A stretch of DNA of 60,000 bases from the NCBI RefSeq assembly GCF_008831285.2, contig NC_045138.2, positions 38,867,115-38,927,114 on the forward strand. The letters run 5' to 3'. The position numbers and the translations under genes are program-made. The notes beneath the pieces are model-generated. The model had not been told where the DNA came from. It ran no database searches and was given only the letters and a program-made list of their open reading frames with translations. This DNA comes from Nymphaea colorata. Taxonomy: Eukaryota; Streptophyta; Magnoliopsida; Nymphaeales; Nymphaeaceae. Below, piece after piece: positions 25,801 through 37,615 of the stretch (position 1 is the first letter of the stretch; every line of letters begins with the position of its first letter).

Positions 25801-28800
25801 TCCATCAGTTTAAGCCATAGAATAGTAAATATTGAATAGAAAGGACTGTGATATAAAAATATTGTTGTAAGACACTCACAATTGTGTTAAGTTCTTCATC
25901 CGGATTAGATTGGGGAATTCTGCATTTGTTCCAGCTATGTCACTAATCCTCCTATAGCTCATGGAATATCAAGATCATAAATTATGGGACAAAATCGGAT
26001 GGATAACTAGTAATGAACAGCAAATAAAACATACAACTGTGATAGATGCTCTAGTTCGCTGATGCCAGATGGGATAGGCCCTGCAAGTGGAGTGCCTTGG
26101 ATCTGTCTGGAACAAAGACATAATCAATTGAGTTTAGCATATAGGAAGTTCTCTTGATCATTCCAAAGAGGATTTGATAGGACTTACAGTCGTTGTAGTC
26201 GTGTCCACTTGACAATAAAATCAGGCAATTTTCCAGAAAATAGATTATCACTTATTCTACTGCAGAGAAAAAAAAATTCAGCAATTATAGCCAAGTATAA
26301 ATTCAACATTTGTCATACTGGAATTGACAAGATAGTCTGAATCAAAACTTGGCTGTAAAAGTCCTGTATTAGTTGAAAGTTGAAACACTTTGATTTTTTG
26401 AACTTATGTCTCAGAGTTGCATGTTGGGCAATAGATTGTGCATCAACATCTATTTACACCTAAATTTACAGGATTCTTCCTTCAAAAATTCAGGGCATGT
26501 CTGGAACTTCCAGATGGGATCCACAGATAGGTCAGTTTCATGATCAATCCCAGTTAACCTGAGTTTCCTATTAATCAAGTGGAGCATGTACAAGTTAGGC
26601 TAGAATGGGCAGAACACGGTTTGACCCCCTTCAAGCCATATCCATGTTTAAGGTTATAGATCACTAGTACCGTTTTTTCCTGGCTAGCAGGGGTTTAGGC
26701 AGACCAATAGAGTTTATGCCAAGCGATGCACCCAGCAATCAAGCTCCTGACCTCCTTCAGTTTGAAGTTCCCATCTTGCCAGGTGAAGCAGATTTTATTT
26801 TGGATACTGAAGCACATTGTTAATGGTAGGCAAGAAACTCAATTAATATGTTGCAGGATGGAAATGTTTATATTTTCTTGCAAGGATCATGAAAATGCAA
26901 GCCAAGTCCATACATAATCACATATTTTCTCACATTCTCATGTTTTCACACATTCATGTCTGTAAGCAGCTGTGCTTCAAGTCATGAGCATGGATATGTG
27001 TTAACCTCTTAACAATCCACACTTGCCTACTTCTAGTAATTTGAACACTAAAAAAGTTGCCTACCATAAACTACACAAGGTACATGCAAAGACAGTTCTT
27101 GCAGCGAATCCATCCTTCTAAAGATTTTAGTTTATATAAAATCATAAGGGTGTACTTTTTTCTCATGAGCATTCATTAGAAAAAGCAAATAGGAATAATT
27201 TTGAGGAAGCTCTGTACAAAATGAAAGCACATCAGTCCAATTTGGCGCATGCAATTCTTAGACTTGTTAGAATTCTGATTACCACTGCAGAAGGTAATAG
27301 CAAGTATTTTCTTGCTACCTTTAATTTTCAGAAAATAGGGAAGACAACCTTATCACATTTTTCATACTTCATCTGGACAGTGGAAGCGGCATCTGCAGCA
27401 TGAGAAATCTCAATTTTGATACCTCCAGATGCAATTTGGAACAAATTGTTTGCTGGCAAATTCCTTTAGTCTAGTAAGATTTTATCAAGTTTGTGTTTTC
27501 AATGCTTGCAATGGGAAAGGTTAAAAAAGAAAAAGAACGGAAGGCCGACATGTCATTCATCTAAAATCAACTGTGAAGTCAAGAGAGGGGGAATTATCTT
27601 ACAAATCAATTATATTCGTTAATCTCCCCAAAGCATGCGGTAGTTCTCCTGTAAATTTGTTTGAAGAGAGGGCTCTGCAATCAAATAATGATGGCACATT
27701 AAAAGAGAAAAAATTACGAAATAGAATACATGTAACTATGTAAGTGACCTTACATCTCCCTGAGATTGGTCAAATTTCCAATATGTGGGGGTATTTCTCC
27801 AGAGAAATTGTTTCCTTCAAGTGATCTACAATTTATTTAGACAAGGTCAACTCAAATGAACTTCAATTTTATTTCAAGCTCCATTCATAATAATCTTGTA
27901 AAATTCGAACTTACAGGTTCTCAAGGGTGATAACGTCTCCAAGTTCCTTTGGAATAGGACCTGATAAGCGGTTTCCGAAGAGAGACCTAGAAAGATTAAA
28001 ATACTATTCATGGTGATTATGGCAGCAAAAAGATAAAAGAGGCGAAATTCTTTTGTCCAAGGATTCCAAGACATCCATGCTACATGACAAGTGGATTGCA
28101 CTGTGAAACACCTTCATGTTCTATTCAACATGCGGCCAATGAAAGAGAGACACTAGAGGATGTCAAAAAGATCCTAAAACTTTCAGAAGCAGAAACAAGG
28201 GGTAGTCATCTTTACCTTTGTAAGTTTTTCAAAAATGACAAAGAACTTCAAAGATCCTTAAACACAAGAATGCTCTTGAGTTTCATCTTCATTTTAACTT
28301 CTTTTTTTTTTTATGAAAACTAGATGATTCAGTGACCATTTGAATATCCACTTGTTACTCATTTAGCTTATCTGACAATACAGTGGCTAAAAATGAACAA
28401 AGACGTGATTGAAGAAATAGATGTACATTTCCATATTTCTATCTGTTTCTGGTAAGCTACTGCATTCTCCTTCTAAAGCAATTTAAGTTTACAATGGACT
28501 TAGATATAGAAAGAGGATTCTGTTGTTGTGTACGGGCTGTCAAAGCATGCAGCACTTTCCCAGGTGCTAGTTGTGTTCTGAAACTGGTGTCCGTGGGACT
28601 TCACCAACCACAATAGCTCCTTTTGAATACTCATTTCTTTCTCACTCATCTTCACCCTTTTGCTGTCTAATTTGTAATGACAAAGCTAACTTCCAAAACT
28701 AATTTTTCTCTTTCCATCAATGTCGTCATTGTTTGTATAAAGCCCAGTAAAAGCAAGATAGAAGTCCGAGCAGGAAAGAAATAGCGCAACGAAGTGGCTT

Positions 28801-30349
28801 ACACACGGACAATTTGGAGGGCCCCCCATTCTTTTGGTATTGTTCCATTCAGGTAATTGCAAGAGACGTCACTGGTAGCAACAAGAAGAAAGAAATTCAG
28901 TATATGAGCAAATATCGCCTATTACTTGGCAAACCTCATTCAAGAAAGAAATAATGGTATTTGATGAAGGAAGAGGAATCCTTTACAATTGACGAAGGAA
29001 TGGCAGCCTCGTCAGTTCCTTCGGTAGTGTTCCTTGGAGGCCTTGTCTCTTGAGCACTCTGCAGTTAACGCTAAATGGTTATATCATGTCTGACCACCAA
29101 GAACTGCCATATAAAGTCTGGTGCTTCTAAATCGCGCTCGTCATACTAATATATAGCATGTACATGCTATATAAATAGATAGGCTCCCAAACACTAAGAA
29201 GTCGCATTGCTTTTTTTATTAACCCAAGCGTACAATGCGTTGATCATCACATATTCAATTAAAATCATACATTGAGTTAAATCAATTCAACATGAAATCC
29301 CCATTTAGTTTCATCTCTTTTTCTAGTGCAAACATGAACTGTTGATTTTGACAACTAAGGAGACAATATTTCAGTATGAAAACGCTAAACCAATGCATGT
29401 TCTTTTTCCAAGTCTACAAAAATACATACATAATTAGGATTGAGCAAAAACCCAAAAGCTTTGTTACTCTAACAGAAAGGCTGTGAAGGAAACAAGCTGG
29501 TGATACTGCATCTCGATATTATACCATGTAATTAGACATTCCAGTGGCTTGAATAGCCAATGTCCAATCATTCAGTAAATCTTTGCATTTCAAAATTTGT
29601 TTTACTTGACTTGACATAGACAAAAAGCATGACCTAAGGTGAAAAAGTGACAATACGAACCATGATTTTGAGTCCAAGTCTCCTGCACTCATAATACCAA
29701 ATTAGGTTGAACTGCTACGTGCTCATAACCAAAACATTATCCCGATAAACAAAAAAATTACACCTTAATATCGTTGCTGTACCAAGTAAAAAGCCAAATA
29801 GTTCCAACTGCTTTCTTTATCAAACTAGCCATACAAAAATGATCTTCATCATCAAGAACCTGGGAATCTGCTAAGCGAACAACCTTTTCTTATGTAGAAA
29901 ATTATAAGAATCCTGTTCTCTAAATTTGTGTGGCTTATAAATTTGTAGTTGGGCACATCCATATGAATAGTTTAAAAAAAAAAGGAAGAACAGTTGTGCC
30001 AAAAGACTTGCATTGCAGGCACAGGTTTCCATTCAATAGCATGGTAACAACATTATCAGTCTATGTGATCCCAAATGCTTGCATGGTAGAAAAAGAGAGA
30101 GAGAGAGAGAGGGAGACACTCTTAGGGTTCTAAATTATATCTAGCAGTGGTATAGACTATAGTATTGTGTTTCTTTTTAGCCTTTTTTTATAGTTTCTTT
30201 TTTTTTTTCGTGTTAAATTGTTAATCAAGTATTGTCTGGGAAACTCGTGAATATAAAGGTCACTTCAGGACAGCCTAAAATCTACTTTAGCAAGTGAAAG
30301 CAGTGTATACAACGAAAGGTTCAGAATTTATAAACTACGTCAACCATGA

Positions 30350-30386
<37 letters not shown>

Positions 30387-31742
30387 CATGCTATTAATAT
30401 GGCAGTAACCTGTAACGTTTTCAGGGCAAGTACATGTAACATCATTCTCAAATCCTTTCTGTAGATTGGGGGTAGCCCACCCCGATTCTCCACTGCAGGG
30501 ATCCACTTCAAAGTTCCAATCTGTCTTGCCCAGGGTCTTTGCTATTTGCCGAAGTGCACTCACTGTGACAATAATCATTATAAAATCCCGTGAGCACTTC
30601 ATTGAAATCAAGTAGCATGGCAAATACAAATTAGAGATGCCCTGATTCATGCCAAACTTAAGACCATTTGAGCCGCTATTTGCGTTTTGAAATTTCGTTG
30701 GCAAGAAAAATCTCACCGTTCCTTAATTTATGTTTCTTCTCGTATAAAAAGTCAGATGATTCCAAAAGAACAGCAAAATATACAAATTTGTAGAAAAAAT
30801 ACAAGGAAAAACAAACATCTAAAAATTGTCGGTATCAGTGAAGACTGTCTCAAAGTTCCAAGATTCTCAAGATTTCATCAATTTTATTGGTCGCAAGCTT
30901 GAGTCGCTCTTAATGTATACGCCGTAAACCAGAGTTTTGCATTTGAGAAGTAATAGGACAGCAGCGACTTGCCATCGGCATTTCGCAAAGATTCCCGGTG
31001 GCCACGATCGCCACCAACGAAGCAATCTTGAAATGGCGACATCCTATCATTTCAGGACGGCCATTTGTCCGATCAGCTTGTTCCCCAAGAAGCCGGAATT
31101 TCCGGAGCAAAGCAACAAAAAAGACATAAATACATTAAACAGAGCAAAGTGGACGGAACCAGAGTTTCCGGAATGTCGCGATCGTTCTTTGAACCTTCAA
31201 GAAATTAACATAGTCAACATGCATGGAGTCCAAAGTCTAGACTCGGAGAAACTCTGTGCCGTTTCTCTTGTTTCTTTTTTTTTTTTTTTGGGTAGGAACG
31301 GGCAATCCCAATACAAAGTAAGAACCACGTCAACTATCGACACTCCCCTTCTCGAGGAGAGTAGTCACGGTCGTTGATATGATCTGTTTCTACGAGGTTG
31401 ATAGACGGAACTCGCGCTTTCCCGGATAAACAAAGACAAGAAACAAAACTAGAAAGGTCAAATTGTCCGTGAAAGGACCATAAGAATCCATGAAAGAAAG
31501 AAAGGACGGTATAAAAGAAAAAATCCGATTCTTCTGGATTGTCCGCGATTACCTTCATCAGGAGCCAAACGTGTGGGGGTCTGCGCGGAAGATGGACTAG
31601 CGACTAGAACCAACGCCATGCAGACCACGAAGCCGAAAAGGAGAAGGGATCGACTTCGGATTCGGTGATCACCTCCAGCACCATCACTTGTAGTCGACCA
31701 TATCCGCTTCTCCATCACCAGCATCAATATCATAATCGCCAA
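19816..31742 (-). CDS. LRR-malectin receptor-like Ser/Thr kinase (LRR-VIII-2 type), gene B
   Basis: A second complete member, about 1049 residues. Exons in transcript order: 31742-31553, 30562-30388, 29058-28987, 28871-28803, 27986-27915, 27825-27754, 27674-27603, 26259-26188, 26106-26035, 25951-25880, 25783-25712, 25636-25565, 25419-25354, 24782-24714, 24621-24583, 24435-24383, 24290-23911, 23839-23644, 23505-23365, 22116-21998, 21435-21225, 21121-20884, 20442-20292, 20220-19816 (3150 nt). Domains: signal peptide ([20 protein letters not shown]), N-cap with [14 protein letters not shown], LRRs (about 123-406), spacer [10 protein letters not shown], malectin (437-628, [14 protein letters not shown]), membrane span ([20 protein letters not shown]), kinase with [33 protein letters not shown]. 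All catalytic motifs are present. The start at 31742 is the first Met of the open frame; a second Met at 31715 is equally plausible. Intron lengths vary, for example 1.34 kb between the exons at 26259 and 27603 against 0.23 kb in gene A. The acidic tail LEEEEESG differs from genes A and C. Confidence 0.93.
22855..22882. repeat. (AT)n microsatellite in a gene B intron
   Basis: A run of about fourteen AT units in the long intron between the membrane-span exon and the first kinase exon of gene B. Confidence 0.9.
30350..30383. repeat. (GA)n tract abutting the exon 2 donor of gene B
   Basis: On the transcript strand this is a (CT)n run beginning four bases after the GT of the donor at 30387 (GTATTCTCTCTC). 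Similar CT runs follow the exon 2 and exon 3 donors of gene C. Confidence 0.9.
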
Positions 31743-34149
31743 CCCCTGCGTCCTTCGCTGCTCTCTCTCTCTCTCTCTGGTAATGGCGCCCTGAATCCAG
31801 ATTTAATGATCATGGTTTGAATTTAAGGAGGAGGGAGTGAGGAACAAAACATGATATCGTTTTCTCAAAGAAAAAAGAATAATCTGGTGGGTGCGATTTC
31901 TGATCAACCAAGAAAACGATTCATGCTTCGCCGGGGTCGACTGTCCCGCTCAACTCGTAGTGAGGCCCGTAATTCCCGTTAGCGAGACCCCACTTCATTT
32001 ATCATTTATTTTTACAAATATTGACATATGCGAAACCTGTAAAAGCGGATATTAGCGTTATTAACTGGTAAATTAATAAAGCAATAATAATTACTTATTT
32101 AACAAAACAATAATTTATTTTCGCTACAAAGCAATGCAAGTAAACGGATCCCATGCAAAAATGAAAATTGGTATTTTAGAAGACTAGTTATATCATTTTA
32201 TTTTTAAAGAAAGGCTATTTTTATGCGAACTCTAGCTCAATTAGCGTTGGCCTTATTTGAAAAAAAGCATTTCATGTATGACTATGGTTTTGGTATCTAC
32301 ATGTCACGTGTTTCATACATATATTAAGCTTATTGTCGTGGTGAAAAGTAAAGAAAATTTCTCACATGGGGACAAATTTCAATCAACTAAATAAACAACA
32401 GCGAGTGATGCACATGCATTTGCCTAACAAATGCTGCCGGTTACTTTTTCAAAGTCAAGATATTGATTGCTGTTCGCGTTAAGAATGTTATATCCCTATT
32501 AATTACAAATCAATTGTTTAAGAACACACACTAAATCCAAGTCCTCCGATAATTGCACTAACGTTGCATTTGACAGCCAGATTGGAGGCTGATTTAAGAG
32601 ATGCGAGGATCTTTAAAGAAAACCTCGTTTGACATGCATCTAAGAGGGAGCAGAGGAGATCAAGACGAAGGGGCGGCGAAGGAGATGAGCCCGGGAAGAA
32701 GGTGGTGGCGGTGGAAGCACCGTCCGGAGCCGTCGATGACCGGCGGTGACCAAATTCAGCCAGGTCTCTCTCTCTCTCTCTCTCTGTCGGTGGAAGCACC
32801 GTCCATGACGAGCGATGACCACAATGTGACGACACTTTTTTGCTGAAACATGTTTTGTCTATCGGCTGCCATTTGATTAGCTTGGCCTTTCGTTATCTCC
32901 TTTTCCACTGTGGCCCTGGCAAATGTCAAGCAACAGATGCTCGCTCGCCTACAAGGTTGGCAGGCTAAGGTCCTTTTTTTTTTCTGCCAGTAGAAGCACT
33001 CTACTTCGTCTTTGTCTTGCTTTCATTCGGGTCCATGCCTTGGTCTTTACAAGCCACCCGCTGCCATTTTCATCAGCCATGTTTGTCTTCTGCGTCATTT
33101 TCTTTGAAGAGGTGGCATTTCTTTGTTTTGGTTATGACATCTTACATATGGAAAAGCATTTTTTTCTGCATTGGCCATGGTTTTCACCAAGCTCATTCTT
33201 GCTAGATCATGTACAACATCTTGGGATCTATCTAGCTAACCAGTATCTTATTTACTTTTTTATCTTTTCGCCTGGCCTTCTTTCCCTCATACTCACCCCT
33301 CTCCCTGATATACATTCTTCTCTTTTCACCTTCACCTGTAGTCTTCTTGGCTCATTTGCTGTTGGTGGCGAGTTTGAGAAGAGCACAACATTCGCATGTT
33401 CAGGGACATAACAAAGTGTCGCTTCTATGCGATGTGATCATGAAGGCAGATGTTCACCTTACCCTTCGCATTTGATGCATAAAAACCCTCCGCATGTTGA
33501 GGGTTTTCTCTTCTGATGATAAGGAAAGGGTTGTGAACTTTGGAACTCTAATCCGTGGATTTCACCCTTTTTGAGGATTAGAAATCTTTGGTGGTCCATA
33601 GATTGACAGTTTGCTAAACTTCAAACTTCATGAGGGGGAGATCCGAGACAATCAAACACACCCCAAAAGATTCATAAAATACCAATACCATGTACAACGT
33701 TAATTTTGTATAATATAAATAAAATTAGTACTTTCAACTTTTAAAAAGATAGCTTCATATATGTTTGAAATCGACGGAAATGGCTCATAATTTGTGTGCA
33801 TATAGTTTATATATTCGACATCTTCTCTTTCCTTGATAGTGATACAAAACTTAAATTCCCCGGTACCATTTTCCATGAAACTGTTCGTTCTCCATGATTT
33901 TTACCTTGGTTCTTGTGCTGAATATTTATTTTCCAAGAACCATTGATGTGGGACAGCTCTTGGCATCTTGCGTTCGGTCGCATTACATTATGCAGAAATC
34001 GACAGCTTGATCGTTCTTTATATGATGGGAACGCTCTTGGACACTTGGGAGACAAGCTTCAGACAGGGTTGTGAACTTGTATGATATACATCCCTAGTTT
34101 ATTGGGTTCGAGTTTTTAACTGCGGTAATTTTATTAATCCCAACCTGTT

Positions 34150-34530
34150 CTAGGTCTGCACATGAGCCGAGTCGAGCTATAACTCAAGTTTGACTTGATT
34201 TATATATTACTCGGCTCAACCTTAGCTCGAGCTTTACAAGGTCAGCTGTAGCTCAACTTGATAGACTATGACACGGCTCGAGCTTGACTCGTCTAAGTAA
34301 AGTTCAAACAAGTGAATGAAAGGAGAAAACAAAGACCTAAGTTGTGCAAGTGATTTGGATGGTTTCATAAGAAGTGGTTTTTTAAGATTTGTATCCTGAA
34401 CACTGACATTACACTAGCTTAGTTGAATTTAATTGAGTCGAGCTCGTGTAACTCAAACTTGATTCATTTACGGATTTGAGTTCTAATTTAAATTCAAGAA
34501 TCGAGCTTGGGTGGTTCATGGAGCTCAACT
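34150..34530. repeat. Dispersed GAGCTCGA-rich repeat, copy 2
   Basis: Words such as GAGCCGAGTCGAGC, GGCTCGAGCTTGACTCG and GAATCGAGCTTGGG recur through about 380 bases. This is the same family as 3040-3510. No ends were defined. Confidence 0.5.
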
Positions 34531-35924
34531 AAACTAAGTGATTGGAGTTGAGAGTTGTCTCAACTTATTGAATACCTTTACTCGAGGAGGATAGTTCAAA
34601 AAACTAGTCACGAGATTTTCTTTTTTCATTTTAAAATACGTGCTTTGCTCCGTTAAAAATTGCAATGGTTCTTTCAAATCTTTAGAAAAAGTTTGAGTGA
34701 AGAAGAAAAAGAAAGAAACAGGAAGAGGGAGAGATCCAATCACAGGCAGTCGTCAACCTTTTTTTTTAATATCTTTTGATTCGAAAATTTTGCATCGTAA
34801 TACAAGACCAATTTTGTTACATGCGCAAATAAAAATTAATTTTAAAAATTTTATGTTAAAAAACTAAAAGTAAGGAGATACTGGTAAAACGATGTGGCCA
34901 CTAAAAGAATATGTTGCAAAAGACGACGAAGACGAAAGAAAAGGTCACTAAGAAATAAAAAAATTTAAGTATAAATTTGAGAGAATTTGCCACAATTATT
35001 TTGATCCAGTAAAAGTTAAATCTAATAATAGACATCCAATAATGAGAAAAGGACTTTGCCGACACCTTTTCTGACTGCAGTAAAAAAATCTCAAGGCCAA
35101 AATGCGAAAAAGAAAGGAAAACTTACAAACTAAGTCACTTATCTTTTTGGCGAATAACAAATTATGGTTCAAGTTTTATAAACAATATATCGACATTTAA
35201 TTTTGACGAGAAATTCTCAAAAATGAAAGAATAAATATTTACAAAAATTGCCTCTTTTAATCAAAACTATGTCCTTCTTTTAGAGAAAACTTTGATTAAG
35301 AGGAGCAGTATTACGAGTTACTTTTTTATTTCAATGCATTTCCCATTCCGGGGCAACTCTTTGGAACTTCTTCCAAAAATCGTGTCATGATTTGATAATT
35401 TAGCTAAAAAGTTAGTTGGCTTTTATAGTTTTCCAAGACAAATACTGGGAAAGGACATGGACTTGTAAAACGTGAATGATTTCCCACACAGCCGGGCGTA
35501 CTGATCTTTTAATTTAATTTTGTTTTATATCTAATTACTTAATAACAAAAAATAAAAGGAAAATTTTACAGGACATGATCAACTTTTGAAGGCTCAGCAA
35601 AAACAAAATTAAGTTTGAAGTTGTTATAATCAATAGAATAGCGTGAACTCAAACTCAAACTCAAACATGTTTATGTTTATACCACCAAAGTTTGACCATG
35701 TTTGATGAATCATTTAATTTAAATCGCCCAATTTACATTCGGTCAATATGCATGATACCCACTACATATATATGGGCGGATTTAAACTATTTGAGGAGCA
35801 TTTAATAATAGAAATACTGTGTTTTTTTCGAAGATAAAGGCCGTTTGGCAGCACTAACATATTGTTATCTGCCCGTGAAAAATTCATGAATACTGTAACA
35901 AATGTTCCATGATTTTAATAAATC

Positions 35925-36240
35925 AGATCGGATTTGAAATTTAAGAAATGAAATCCAGTCAGATTGGAATTCAAGTTCAAATTTAAGTAATTTGTGGTTG
36001 GATTTGGATTTGGATTTGGATTCAGATTCAAATTAAGTTTAGTTTTAAATTAATGTCTCATACCTAACATCCATACATTTTCAAAGTTGTATTTTTGGTC
36101 AGATGTAAATCAAAAAATCAAATTTAGATCAGATTCGGATTATAAATTAAGATTCTGGATTCAAACAGGGTGTAAATGTTAATTTTTTTATTTAAATCCT
36201 AATTCAAATCCAAATACGTGAACATCCAAAAGAGTGTATT
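35925..36240. repeat. Dispersed GATTTGGATT-rich repeat, copy 1
   Basis: A stretch made of GGATTTGGATT and AATTCAAATCC words. It shares a collinear core with 52975-53260: CTAACATCCATACATTTTC here against CTAACGCCCATATATTCTG there, each followed by a block with CAGAT and GGATTCAAA. A related but less clear block lies at about 13980-14120 in gene A intron 1. It is probably a decayed non-autonomous transposon. Confidence 0.5.
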
Positions 36241-37615
36241 TCAGTTCCCATTTGATCCATTGACATCTCTGGCACGGAAGGAATCGGTGGAAGCGTTAAG
36301 TCACGACATTGCGTTGTCGGGGCTCAATCCGGCCAAGGCAGATGGTGGAGCTCCCTCCCTCGCAGCATTCGCCCGTCAGTAGAGGAGAGGCAAGTCAACC
36401 GATCACCTACTGGGGTACAAGGCAATCTGTTCCTCGGTGGCATCAATCAGGTATTCACATCGGCGTCGGCCATCTTGCTGCATTTTCCTGTGATGGTTTC
36501 CGTCTGGCTAACGCCCTTGTCTACCGATCGATCGTCTCCATTCCCACCGACATCCTGCGGGGTGATATTGGGGTCGACTGAATCATCTTCACATTCTTAC
36601 GTCATTGAGAAGCTTAGGGAGATGTTCTCATGCTTGGAGCAATCTAGTGGTTTGAATTTGCAGTGATCTAGTGGTTTGAATTCTGAGTTGTTGCTAGATG
36701 ACTCCCCTAGGAATCCCAACACCCGAAAAATCTCAGTTGCCTACGGAGCCTGCCCCCGGAGACGTTGATCTAAGTTGGAGATCTCGCATTAAAGTTATTT
36801 GCATTAACCTGATTTCTGCATCTCACCGGCAACCACAGTGATGGCCATCATGGGCGACATGCGGACTGCTGATTCACCTCTGAACCTGAAGAAGCCATAG
36901 CTCTCAAAACCGAGACGAATGGCGCCGTGGCGCAGCGAGTGGACCATAATCCAGTATTGAATAATGTGGCACCAGTAATCAAAATGCAACGATCATGGCA
37001 TGGATAGCTGTATAATTTGGTTTTCTTTTCGGCTGATCACCACCACCGTTGAGCATAGACCTTATAGTGACCGTGGGATGAACTGGTTTCTGTCAAATAT
37101 GTATTTAAATCGGCTTCTCATGCACATATTCTGATCAGCTACAAGCATGTATTTATAAAATCATTAAAAGTTAAGATGAATATGTATTTATCTGCTCCAA
37201 TGGACAATGCTTACAAATATATCCGAATGAGATATTTCACCCTTTGAAATTGCCATACCATTAAAGGCCACTTAACGTTTGATAAAAACTATATGCAGTA
37301 CATTTTGTCTTGATATCAAACACACCATGTAGGTAAGATAGAAAAACATGTTAAAATATTCTTAAAACTCCATATGATTTAAAACTCAATTTCGGAAAAT
37401 TGACCATGGTGAATCCATTGGTTTGAAAGCCGTGAACTTAAGGATGTGGATACATAGGGAATGATGGAGCCACTGTCTCAGACCACGGCTTCTTTTAAGT
37501 ATTTAAAGTTCGGACCTTCTAGTGCATGTATTCTGCCTGCTCCAACAGGTCCTACACCAATCACCGGATCGAGACTTGCAGCTGAGGCAACCACAGAGAA
37601 GTCACACAACTTTGC

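Larger units (their letters stand above)
31743..37615. other. Spacer between gene C (3' side) and gene B (5' side)
   Basis: The first few hundred bases should hold the gene B promoter and leader; a (CT)n run lies at 31759-31779. At 32700-32820 a block containing GGTGGAAGCACCGTCC and GCGATGACC is duplicated around a (CT)n run. A 162-codon plus-strand frame at 32923-33411 has no recognisable domain. A GAGCTCGA-rich repeat lies at about 34150-34530 and a GATTTGGATT-rich repeat at about 35925-36240. A GC-richer stretch at about 36290-36990 has short frames in several phases that I do not recognise and that may be decayed coding sequence. No convincing gene was found. Confidence 0.55.

Noticed and set aside
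36290-36990. GC-richer stretch considered as a gene
   Set aside because: Short frames switch phase and strand, no start, splice pattern or domain could be assembled, and nothing in it is recognisable.
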